A DNA stretch of 60,842 bases from Alkalibacterium putridalgicola (GTDB lineage: Bacteria > Bacillota > Bacilli > Lactobacillales > Carnobacteriaceae_A): NCBI RefSeq assembly GCF_900109825.1, contig NZ_FOBL01000009.1, forward strand, positions 1 through 60,842, written 5' to 3'. How positions within the stretch are numbered: the stretch's first letter is position 1; each line of letters begins with the position of its first letter. A model generated the notes under the pieces. It ran no database searches, was not told the origin of the DNA, and was given only the letters and a program-made list of their open reading frames with translations. The position numbers were made by a program, and so were the translations under genes. Shown here piece by piece: positions 17,269 to 25,296 of this stretch.

Positions 17269-18405
17269 TTAGGCTTTCTTAACGACTTTGACGGCTTTCG
17301 CTGATTTTTTTTTGGAAGTGACCAACACATACAGTCTGTAGACGATAGCGACGGCATAAACGCCTAAGCCGATGCGTCCTGAGACAGACATCAGTACGTT
17401 GATGATTTGAGCGTAAGATCCGAGGAAGCTGATCCCGAAAGCAAGCAGGATGATGGCGATCCCGATCATTTTGTACCTTGTTGTTCCGCGTTCCGCGAAG
17501 TAATCAGCTGCGATCAAAGCGATCGGTGCAGTCGTCGTATAAGATGCTGCGACGATCATTGCGACTAAAGCGACAGCCAGTCGTGGTGTATGTGCCATAG
17601 CGACACTCACGTTTGGAGCAGCTGCGCCGATGACTAAGCTGATGTTGGCGACTTGAGACGTGATCATCAAACCTGTAAGCAGTGCGAGGATGATGAATGC
17701 AGCGGCCAGCCAGGTCACTGTCTCTTTGTTAGAGGCATCTGGGTCGACGGTGTAGGTGCTGACAAAATAAGGAACAAGGAATAAGATCAGATACGAGTGA
17801 TGCAGAACGGTCGATACGAGCCATGAATCACTGGTTCTAAAGACCTCATCGTTTGCCAGGATGAATTCTGACCCGCCCGCGATACCGTCTGCTGGATCGA
17901 TCAGGCTGATAACGAATACCAGAACCATAGCGATCAGAATGAATGGTGCGATCTTACTAATGATATCGATCATTTTCTTGAAGCCGACCAATACCGACAT
18001 GATCAAAAGCAGGACAAGTCCAACGGAGCCGACAATATAAGGCAGACCATAGAACTGATTCACGATCGATCCGGTCCCCGATATGAGCTGGAGCAAAGTG
18101 AAAAAGACGAAGGCTGCGGTGTAATAGTAAACGGCTGTCCCGACATACTTCCCTAAGAACCAGATGAAGACATCTTTAGGTTCTGACAGTTTGTGTTTTT
18201 TAGCAACGAAGATGACGGCAAAGGCCAGCGCTGCGATCGAGATCTGGTTAAGTATCACGCCCAAGATCCCCATGACACCGTGTGTGCCGTATGACTGGAA
18301 GAACTCCTGTCCTGTCCCTGTTGAAGCACCGATATAATAGGCGATCATTGCACCCGTCATGCCGAAAACGAAGGACGGTCGTACACTTCTTTTTTTGTTT
18401 TCCAT
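17269..18405 (-). CDS. YkvI-family membrane protein, probable solute transporter
   Basis: The 378-aa protein has about ten hydrophobic helices and resembles the YkvI family, distant relatives of APC/LeuT-fold amino acid permeases. The start ATG at 18405 has AAGGGGA upstream, while an upstream extension of 17 residues lacks one. No substrate is known from sequence. Its place after the hydrolase genes suggests uptake of the operon's substrate or export of a product. Confidence 0.75.
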   Translation of the reverse strand: MENKKRSVRPSFVFGMTGAMIAYYIGASTGTGQEFFQSYGTHGVMGILGVILNQISIAALAFAVIFVAKKHKLSEPKDVFIWFLGKYVGTAVYYYTAAFVFFTLLQLISGTGSIVNQFYGLPYIVGSVGLVLLLIMSVLVGFKKMIDIISKIAPFILIAMVLVFVISLIDPADGIAGGSEFILANDEVFRTSDSWLVSTVLHHSYLILFLVPYFVSTYTVDPDASNKETVTWLAAAFIILALLTGLMITSQVANISLVIGAAAPNVSVAMAHTPRLAVALVAMIVAASYTTTAPIALIAADYFAERGTTRYKMIGIAIILLAFGISFLGSYAQIINVLMSVSGRIGLGVYAVAIVYRLYVLVTSKKKSAKAVKVVKKA

Positions 18406-18505
18406 AGCTTGATTCCCCTTAACTTTCGTTTGGTTTGACGTTCTCTTAACAAACAAGCACGATCATCGACACCTCTCGCAGGATCTGCCTCCAAAGTATT
18501 CAAGG

Positions 18506-18563
18506 ATTAAAAGCACGCCCACCGCAGGATGATGTGACCGCTATGGGCGTTTTTGCTTTTAAT
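18506..18563 (-). terminator. hairpin upstream of the transporter gene
   Basis: ATTAAAAGCA and CGCCCA on one arm pair with TGGGCG and TGCTTTTAAT on the other. It lies between the DoeA-like gene and the transporter gene, and could trim expression of the distal genes. Confidence 0.55.
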
Positions 18564-18625
18564 GTCAGGCAGCTGCTGAGAACGGTCTTAACAGCTGATT
18601 TAAAACGTTAGGTGTGTGTCAAGGA

Positions 18626-19798
18626 TCAAACAGTGAACAGTTTACGTGGGAAGTTGGCCAGTGTTTCGTAGCCGTCTTCAGTGATAACGACCGACTCACT
18701 GATCGATACGCCGAAGTTGTCCAAGTACATGCCTGGGATACAGTGGAAGGTCATACCAGGTTCAAAGACCGTTTTGTCTCCCGGACGCAGGCTAGCAGTA
18801 TGCTCGCCCCAGTCAGGCGGGAAGTTGAGTCCCATAGAATAGCCGATACGTGATTCTTTGTGGAAGCCGTGTTTCTTCAGCACTTTGTTCCAGGCTGCTT
18901 CGACCATTTCAGCTGTATTGCCAGGCTTGAACTGCTCCAAGGCAGCGTTCAGTCCTTCGATCGTGATTTCAGCAATACGCTTCACTTCTTCACTTGGTTC
19001 GCCGATCGCGATCGTACGGGCAAGTGGTGAGTGATAACGCTGGTGTGCGCCTGCGATCTCGACCGCTACGACAGTGTTTTCTGGATATTTCTTGTCCGAC
19101 CAGGTCAAGTGCGGTGCGCCGGCTGTTTCGCCTTCTGGAAGCATCGGCACGATCGCTGTATAGTCGCCGCCGAACTCTTCTGTACCTTTGATCTGTGCGT
19201 TGTAGATAGCCGCAACGACGTCGTTTTCACGCACACCGGCAGCCATGGTGTCGATCGTTGCCTGCATGGCTTTTTCTACGATCTTGCCGGCACGTTTCAT
19301 CAGCTTGATTTCTGCTGGTGATTTGACGATGCGGACCCAGTTGACGATCAGGTCGCCGTTTTTGAAGTTGGCATCCGGCAGGCCTTTTTGCAGCTGAGCG
19401 TAAGCTTTGGCTGTGAAGTAGTAGTTATCCATTTCAACGCCGATGTTTTTCTTGTCCAAGCCCAGTTCTTTCACGACTTTAGCGACATAGTCCATTGGGT
19501 GTTTCGTCAGACTCTGGACATGATCGTCACTGTAAGCACGGACATGCGCTTCGTCTAAGTAAGTGGTTTTCACAACGCCGCTGAAAGCATCCATGTATCG
19601 TCCGATGAAGTAAGGCATTTCTTCGTTCACATCGACCAGAACCATCTGATGGACGTAGAATGACCAGGCATTGTGGCCGGTCAGGTAACACATGTTTGCC
19701 GGATCTGAAACGAGCAGGACGTCGATATCTTTCTCTTTCATGCTCTTTTTCACTTTGTCTAAACGGGTCATGAATTCTTCTCTTGGAAACATTGTCAT
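18626..19798 (-). CDS. M24-fold hydrolase, DoeA-type ectoine hydrolase
   Basis: This 390-aa pita-bread-fold protein lacks the canonical metal ligands of Xaa-Pro peptidases. Where those have Asp-x-Gly and SDxTRT, it has VEIAGAHQRYHSPLART. Together with WSFYVHQ, GVEMDNYYFTAKAY, HLTWSD, PPDWGEHTASLRPGD and NFPRKLF, this is the pattern I recall for DoeA/EutD. That enzyme opens the ectoine ring to N-acetyl-2,4-diaminobutyrate in the cytoplasm. The identification is from remembered family motifs. The neighbouring M20 gene would be the matching deacylase. AAAGGAG precedes the ATG. Confidence 0.8.
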   Translation of the reverse strand: MTMFPREEFMTRLDKVKKSMKEKDIDVLLVSDPANMCYLTGHNAWSFYVHQMVLVDVNEEMPYFIGRYMDAFSGVVKTTYLDEAHVRAYSDDHVQSLTKHPMDYVAKVVKELGLDKKNIGVEMDNYYFTAKAYAQLQKGLPDANFKNGDLIVNWVRIVKSPAEIKLMKRAGKIVEKAMQATIDTMAAGVRENDVVAAIYNAQIKGTEEFGGDYTAIVPMLPEGETAGAPHLTWSDKKYPENTVVAVEIAGAHQRYHSPLARTIAIGEPSEEVKRIAEITIEGLNAALEQFKPGNTAEMVEAAWNKVLKKHGFHKESRIGYSMGLNFPPDWGEHTASLRPGDKTVFEPGMTFHCIPGMYLDNFGVSISESVVITEDGYETLANFPRKLFTV

Positions 19799-19849
19799 TG
19801 TATTGCACTCCTTTTAAATCGTATTTTTTTTATAGTTTAAGGCTGTAGA

Positions 19850-21052
19850 TTATTTCAGGAACTCCAGGGCTGAATGGACATGGAATTTCACGCCGGTGAT
19901 CAGCGTATCTTCATCGATGTCAAAGTTTGGTGCATGATGCGGATATGTGGTCCCTTTGCTTTCGTCACCCGTACCGATAAAGACGAAGGCTCCAGGCACG
20001 TTGTTGCGGTTGATGAATTCAGAGAAGTCTTCCCCGGCCAGACAGAAGTAAGGCTGGATCTGATCCGCTGTCGTGAAGTTCGGCAGCACACGCTCTTTCA
20101 AGAAGGCGACACTTTCTTCATCGTTGATGACTGAATAGCTGCTTGGCACGATCTCGATGTCGTAGTCGATATCATGAGCGGCGCAGATCCCGTCGATCAG
20201 ACGTCTGAATCGTTTGCGTGGATGTTGAGGTGTATCATCGTCACCGTCGTACAGGTAACGCAGCGTGCCTTCCATCGTGACCGTATTGGCTAAGGCGTTG
20301 TAAGAACCATCAGAAACAACTTTGCCGAATGCGATGACCGTTGGATCAAGAACCGAGATCTCACGTGTCTGCAGGGTCTGTGCCGACGTGATGATGTTTG
20401 CTGCACACGGTACCGGATCTTTGGCTTCGTGAGGAGCTGACGTGTGTCCGCCGCGACCTTTCAAGATCAGCTTGAAGATGAACATTTCTGCCATGACGGG
20501 TCCTGACTGGATACCGATCTTGCCACTCTCGACTTGAGACCAGAGATGGACACCGAAGGCAGCGTCGACTTTAGGGTTTTCCAAGACTCCCTCTTCGACC
20601 ATGAACTTGGCCCCTTCTTCTTCTTCATTTGGCTGGAAGACGAGCTTGACGTTGCCTGTCAGTTCACTTTGGTGATTCTTCAAGACTTTGGCTGCGATCA
20701 TCAGCATAGACGTATGGCCGTCGTGACCACAGGCATGCATCACACCGGGGTTTTCAGATTTGAAGGGTAAGTTTGTCTCTTCAGTTACTGGAAGCGCATC
20801 CATATCGCCGCGCAGTAAAATCGTTTTGCCGGGTTTTGGTCCTTCGATCAAGCCGACGACACCGGTATTGAACATGCGCTGAGTCGGGATGCCTAAATCG
20901 TTCAGGTATTTCTCGACGATTTCAGAGGTGCGGAACTCTTTCGTCCCCAGTTCTGGATGACGGTGAAAGTCACGACGCAATTCGATCAGTTCATCATGGT
21001 GAGACTGGATCTCTTCTTCTAAAACAGTTAAATCCAAGACATTTTGAGCCAT
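19850..21052 (-). CDS. M20D-family amidohydrolase, possible N-acetyl-diaminobutyrate deacetylase
   Basis: This 400-aa metallo-amidohydrolase has the M20 landmarks RRDFHRHPELG, LLRGDMDALPV, HACGHDGHTS, the NEEEEGAKFM segment with the catalytic Glu, GRGGHTSAPHE of the dimerisation domain and LAGEDFSEF. The start ATG at 21052 has AGGAGG upstream, while a longer frame begins in the intergenic hairpin. M20 members remove acyl groups from amino acids. Beside a DoeA-like enzyme the likely substrate is N-acetyl-2,4-diaminobutyrate (DoeB2-like role), which is inference. Confidence 0.85.
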   Translation of the reverse strand: MAQNVLDLTVLEEEIQSHHDELIELRRDFHRHPELGTKEFRTSEIVEKYLNDLGIPTQRMFNTGVVGLIEGPKPGKTILLRGDMDALPVTEETNLPFKSENPGVMHACGHDGHTSMLMIAAKVLKNHQSELTGNVKLVFQPNEEEEGAKFMVEEGVLENPKVDAAFGVHLWSQVESGKIGIQSGPVMAEMFIFKLILKGRGGHTSAPHEAKDPVPCAANIITSAQTLQTREISVLDPTVIAFGKVVSDGSYNALANTVTMEGTLRYLYDGDDDTPQHPRKRFRRLIDGICAAHDIDYDIEIVPSSYSVINDEESVAFLKERVLPNFTTADQIQPYFCLAGEDFSEFINRNNVPGAFVFIGTGDESKGTTYPHHAPNFDIDEDTLITGVKFHVHSALEFLK

Positions 21053-21088
21053 TGATAAATTCCTCCTGTCATATCCTTTAACTGGCGC

Positions 21089-21133
21089 CTGCCTGCATGA
21101 CGTAAGTCTTTGCGTCACACAGGATCCAGGCAG
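21089..21133 (-). terminator. hairpin between gamma-lyase and amidohydrolase genes
   Basis: CTGCCTG pairs with CAGGCAG, and inside it TGACG pairs with CGTCA. No U-run follows, so it is more likely an mRNA stability or processing element. Confidence 0.5.
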
Positions 21134-21157
21134 CAGCTTTTATTTTTTTAGATTGTA

Positions 21158-22354
21158 TTAGATAAGGGCTAGTGACTGTTCCAGGTCTTCGATCAAGTCT
21201 TCCACATCTTCGATACCGACTGAGATTCTGATCTGTCCGTCGTAGATGCTTGATGCTTCTCTTTCTTCAGGTGACATGTCGAAGTGACTCATAGATGGTG
21301 AGTGCTGGATCAGTGAGTCAACGTTGCCTAGACTTGTTGCCAAGCTGAAGACTTTCATGTTGTTCATGACAGTACGGACAGAATCCATGCCGCCGTCCAG
21401 GTCGAAACTCATCAAGCCGCCGAAGCCGCCGTGCATTTGCTTCTTGGCGATCTCGTGTGTCGGGTGGCTTTCAAGGCCTGGGTAGTAAACGTTCGTAATT
21501 TTTGGATGTTTCTCAAGATATTCGGCGACCTTCATGGCATTCTGACACGTGCGTTCCATGCGGATACCCAGCGTCTTCATGCCTTGAGTGACCTGCCATG
21601 CACCGAATGGGTCGATGACGGAGCCTAGTGTCTGAAGATATGGCATGCGGCAGCGGTCGATGCGTTTCTTGTCGCCAACAATCACACCGGCAGTAACAGA
21701 ACCGTGACCAGCCAGGAATTTCGTAGCTGAGTGAACCACCAGGTGGGCACCAAGTGTAAGCGGGTTCTGCAGATAAGGTGAAGCGAAGGTTGAGTCAACG
21801 ATCAGTGTCATGCCTTCATGTTCTTCTACGATGTCAGCGACATCTCTAATGTCTGTGATCTTAAGCGTTGGGTTCGCAGGTGTTTCCACGTAAACGACTT
21901 TCGTGTTTTCCTTGATCGCGTCTTTGATGTTCTGCGGATCTGTTGTATCGACACGTGTGATCTCGATCCCGTAGTTGTTCAAGACCTGTGCGAACAAGGT
22001 GTAGCTGCAGCCGTAGATAACGTCGCCGATAACTGCGTGGTCGCCGGCTTTAAGTGAGCTCATGACTGCGATGGAGATCGCGCCCATGCCTGAAGCGACC
22101 GCAAGTCCAGCTTCGCCTTTTTCAAGGACAGCCATTCTCTTTTCCAGTTCGTCAGCGTTCGGTCCGCCAAAGCGTGTGTAGACATACCCTTCGTCAACGT
22201 TCTGGTTCAAGTGGACGGCGCTATCAAAATCCTTCAGTATGTATGTGGATGTTTGATAGATCGGGCTCACGTGAGTCATGGCTGATGGCTTGTAGCTTCC
22301 TTCTACCACCGCGTGTTTTTGTGCTGAATGTAACAAGTCTGTATTCATTCCCAT
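21158..22354 (-). CDS. PLP-dependent gamma-lyase of methionine gamma-lyase type
   Basis: This 398-aa Cys/Met-metabolism PLP enzyme carries the methionine gamma-lyase active-site set: Tyr59 and Arg61 (YTRFGGPN), Tyr114 and Cys116 (IYGCSYTLF), Asp187 and the PLP lysine Lys212 (VVHSATKF). The Cys distinguishes MGL from cystathionine lyases and synthases, which usually have Gly there. The family eliminates the gamma substituent to give 2-iminobutyrate, then 2-oxobutyrate. It is the first gene of the operon. The substrate may be methionine or, given the DoeA context, 2,4-diaminobutyrate. The ATG follows GGAGG. Confidence 0.88.
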   Translation of the reverse strand: MGMNTDLLHSAQKHAVVEGSYKPSAMTHVSPIYQTSTYILKDFDSAVHLNQNVDEGYVYTRFGGPNADELEKRMAVLEKGEAGLAVASGMGAISIAVMSSLKAGDHAVIGDVIYGCSYTLFAQVLNNYGIEITRVDTTDPQNIKDAIKENTKVVYVETPANPTLKITDIRDVADIVEEHEGMTLIVDSTFASPYLQNPLTLGAHLVVHSATKFLAGHGSVTAGVIVGDKKRIDRCRMPYLQTLGSVIDPFGAWQVTQGMKTLGIRMERTCQNAMKVAEYLEKHPKITNVYYPGLESHPTHEIAKKQMHGGFGGLMSFDLDGGMDSVRTVMNNMKVFSLATSLGNVDSLIQHSPSMSHFDMSPEEREASSIYDGQIRISVGIEDVEDLIEDLEQSLALI

Positions 22355-22429
22355 TTTCTATTCCTCCATTTTCGTATTTTTTAATTTGTAGTGATGGTTT
22401 ATCAATTTGTCGAAATCGATAGGTCAGTA

Positions 22430-22445
22430 TTGTTTCCGCTTACAT
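22430..22445 (-). promoter_or_regulatory. perfect cre site upstream of the gamma-lyase operon
   Basis: On the minus strand ATGTAAGCGGAAACAA fits the cre consensus WTGNAANCGNWNNCAW at all 16 positions. It lies 76-91 nt before the gamma-lyase start, between the operon and its divergent regulator, so CcpA probably ties the operon to carbon status. A possible promoter (TCGACA-17-TACAAA) follows it. Confidence 0.7.
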
Positions 22446-22602
22446 CTTTTGATGAAAAAATTTGATTCGTTCATTATCATCTGCTTTCTTTTCTCTTTGT
22501 TTCTTTGATTAACCTTATGATATACTAACGGTAACGCTTCATCAACGTACAATAGTGAAGGAATTATCAATCGGTTTGTACTACACATTGTAGGAGGAAA
22601 AA

Positions 22603-24117
22603 ATGTTAACTCTTAAAGATATCATGGATATGGACATCCTGAAAGACGCCACGGTAATCAATGAACCAGAAGATTTTTCAGAAGTAAAGGTTGATTATAT
22701 CTCTGTCCAGGAACCTCCTGTAGAAGGCTTTGTACGTGAGAACGAGATCGTTATCTCGACAGCGGCCGCCCTGGACGATACGGCTGAACTGACCCGATTC
22801 ATACAAGATGTCTATCAGGCAAAGGCTGCTGCCCTCATCTTCTCTTTCAAACCCGGTTCACAGAAAGAACTCAACCAGGACGTCATCGACTTGGCGAACG
22901 CGCACCAGCTTCCGCTTATAGAGATTCCCTGGAACGTGCGTTTTTCGGATGTCATCGAGGCTGTGACAAAGGAACTGAAAGCAAAGGACTTACATAACGA
23001 ATCCACATGCATCAAGCTGCAGGAAAAACTGCTTCAGCTCTATTTTATGGATGAATCGCTGGAACATGTGGCCGAACGTGTTGCCGTCACGACCGGTCAT
23101 TCCATCAAAATTACGGATAAGCACAAAAATGAAAAAGGCCGCTACATCTTTGACGATGCAGAAGCCTTTCATGAAATAGAAATAAAAGTAAACAACACAT
23201 TGTATGGTTATTTATATATTGCTGAATCTCCCCATACGGATGAAGAACCAGTCGACATCGATCTTCTGAATCATTATATCAATGTGCCCCTGTCCCTCTG
23301 GTTCGAAAAAGAGGAAGTCATCAATATAACAGGCTTGAAACTTAAAAATGATTATGTCTGGAAACTGGCTATCGAAAAAGACACGACACCGGAGATAGTG
23401 AATCAAGGTGTTCAACTTGGTTTCAATATGGATGCCCTCTACTTCTGTGTGCTTCTGAAGATCCATTCGCATAGGCATGCGGCTGACCATTACCATTCCA
23501 CGATGATCACGAAGATCGAGAAAAAAATAATCGTTCTATTGCAGAAGAAAAACATTCAAGCCATGATCAGTTTCAAGAACGACAGATTTATTCTGTTCCT
23601 GGAAAATCAGCCGGAGCTGGATACAACGGCTCTACTTGATGAGATCGAACAAGTCCTTTCAGAAATGGACCCCTCATTCAGATATCACTGGGGCATTGCG
23701 GAACGCACGTCAGAAAAAAATGCATTCCCGGAACAATACAGGAAAGCGAAAATCGCACTGGAACAAGCATTGGACTTGAATATTTCACGTCTGGACTTCA
23801 GGCAAAGCCGTATCACCAGCCTGATCAACCAGATGACACCACGCCATAAAGTGCGCGAACAAGCCTATGCCCTTTTGGATGTGATCATACAGAATGACCG
23901 CTATAACGAAAATGGCATGGACCTCATCCAGACAGTGATCGTGTATATCAAAACGAATTTGAATACCAGTGAATCGTCACGTGAATTAAGTATCCACAGG
24001 CAGTCCCTGCTTTACCGGTTAGCTAAATTTGAAGAACTGACTACCTTGTCTCTGAATAACGCTGATGATTTATTCCTGCTTCAGTATTATCTGAGGCTCC
24101 TGGGCAAGTTTCAGTGA
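22603..24117 (+). CDS. PucR-family transcriptional regulator
   Basis: This 504-aa protein has an N-terminal PucR sensor domain (from MLTLKDIMDMDILKDATVI), a central GGDEF-like region and a C-terminal helix-turn-helix of the PucR/CdaR type (SSRELSIHRQSLLYRLAKFE). PucR proteins usually activate nitrogen-compound catabolism in response to the substrate. It is divergent from the gamma-lyase operon with a 248-bp gap, so it is the probable local regulator. AGGAGG precedes the ATG. Confidence 0.9.
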   Translation: MLTLKDIMDMDILKDATVINEPEDFSEVKVDYISVQEPPVEGFVRENEIVISTAAALDDTAELTRFIQDVYQAKAAALIFSFKPGSQKELNQDVIDLANAHQLPLIEIPWNVRFSDVIEAVTKELKAKDLHNESTCIKLQEKLLQLYFMDESLEHVAERVAVTTGHSIKITDKHKNEKGRYIFDDAEAFHEIEIKVNNTLYGYLYIAESPHTDEEPVDIDLLNHYINVPLSLWFEKEEVINITGLKLKNDYVWKLAIEKDTTPEIVNQGVQLGFNMDALYFCVLLKIHSHRHAADHYHSTMITKIEKKIIVLLQKKNIQAMISFKNDRFILFLENQPELDTTALLDEIEQVLSEMDPSFRYHWGIAERTSEKNAFPEQYRKAKIALEQALDLNISRLDFRQSRITSLINQMTPRHKVREQAYALLDVIIQNDRYNENGMDLIQTVIVYIKTNLNTSESSRELSIHRQSLLYRLAKFEELTTLSLNNADDLFLLQYYLRLLGKFQ

Positions 24118-24180
24118 ACGCCGATTTTTAAAGAGTCACTCGTATATAGTTAAATAAACGAGTGCACAGGTATATAAAGA

Positions 24181-24232
24181 AAAACACGATGATCCTATAC
24201 TCCTGTGTGGCGGAATAGGATCATCGTGTTTT
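24181..24232. terminator. bidirectional terminator
   Basis: An 18-bp perfect stem (AAAACACGATGATCCTAT and its complement) has A-runs on one side and T-runs on the other. It sits between the convergent PucR gene and the 74-aa gene. Confidence 0.92.
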
Positions 24233-24300
24233 AACTGACAAGGATCAGCTTTTGCTTTTTCTACAGAAGTGCTTACATATACTGGCGCGTCAGTATTCGT

Positions 24301-24525
24301 TTACTTCAGGACTTTTTTGATCGATTCGATAAACAATTCAAAATGTCCCACATTGAATACGGGCAAAAATTCTTTTTTATTGCATATCTCGGAAGTGATG
24401 AAGATATCAATATCGCGATTCAAGTATTCCTGTTCCAGGTCGCTGATCAGTTGTATGTCAGCTGAATCATATGTATAAGCAACGGACCCGTTTCTTCCGT
24501 GTTTTTTGGCTATAACATAGGCCAT
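24301..24525 (-). CDS. small protein of unknown function (74 aa)
   Basis: The ATG has AAAGGAAAC upstream, and the frame ends next to a bidirectional terminator, so it looks like a real gene. It is soluble and mixed in charge, beginning MAYVIAKKHGRNGSVAY. I could not assign it firmly to a family. It is convergent with the PucR gene. Confidence 0.65.
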   Translation of the reverse strand: MAYVIAKKHGRNGSVAYTYDSADIQLISDLEQEYLNRDIDIFITSEICNKKEFLPVFNVGHFELFIESIKKVLK

Positions 24526-24739
24526 AATTCAGTTTCCTTTCTCTATGTAGATAATGATATATACTATTTCTTTAGTTAGTTAAGGTCTATACATGTTAAC
24601 AACGTACAAAAGATGTCAACATTTGTATTTTACGCTATTCTGTTTGGTTAATCCATACACTTATAAACAAAATGATGAATAAAATCAGTTTGAAGCACGT
24701 TTATGGATCTCTACCCTTCTCGATATGAAAACTATCTGA

Positions 24740-25207
24740 GGAAAAAGTTCTGTATTTCAAAGACTCAGTGTTCAGTTGGCTTTTTAGTTAAGGAAATAGA
24801 CGTCTATTTCCGGAAGTCACTGGCTTGTTGTCCGATGAGTATGGGCTATACGCTTGTATAACAGGAACTCGAGTGTGAGTGTATTGGTGAGATGCGGTTA
24901 TAGAGGCGTATAACTGGAACTGACGCTTGATCTTCTTGCTGAGTATCGGTTATAACGATGTATATCATTAACTGACGCGTGGGCGTCTTACTGAGTTGCG
25001 GCTATAGGGGTATATAATAGGAACTGGCGCATGACAGTCTTGCCGAGTTCCGATAATAGAGACGTATAACCTGAACTGGAGCGCGATTGCCCCACCGAGA
25101 TACGGATATGAAGACACATAACGGTAATTCAAAACGTATTCCTCTTCTGAGTTCCGGTTTCATGGACCATAAAGATATTAGAGTGCTAGTTCTCGTGTCG
25201 AGATCCG
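24740..25207. repeat. 52-bp inverted-repeat array, family B (9 units)
   Basis: Unit starts (GGTTATA and variants) fall at 24740, 24792, 24844, 24896, 24948, 25000, 25052, 25104 and 25156, all exactly 52 bp apart. The typical unit pairs AGTTCCGGTTATA with TATAACTGGAACT around a 6-nt centre. The unit at 24792 contains a perfect 20-bp palindrome with GACGTC at its centre. The array fills the gap between two divergent genes. Confidence 0.88.
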
Positions 25208-25296
25208 TTAACTTCTATGCTACAGTCGCTTTCTATACTATTTATCCAAACTTAGCGTTATAATTAGACTAAACCTGGCACAAGGAGGTCCTTATC

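Noticed and set aside
18626-19798. Xaa-Pro dipeptidase
   Set aside because: The fold is right, but the metal-ligand positions carry the DoeA-type substitutions.
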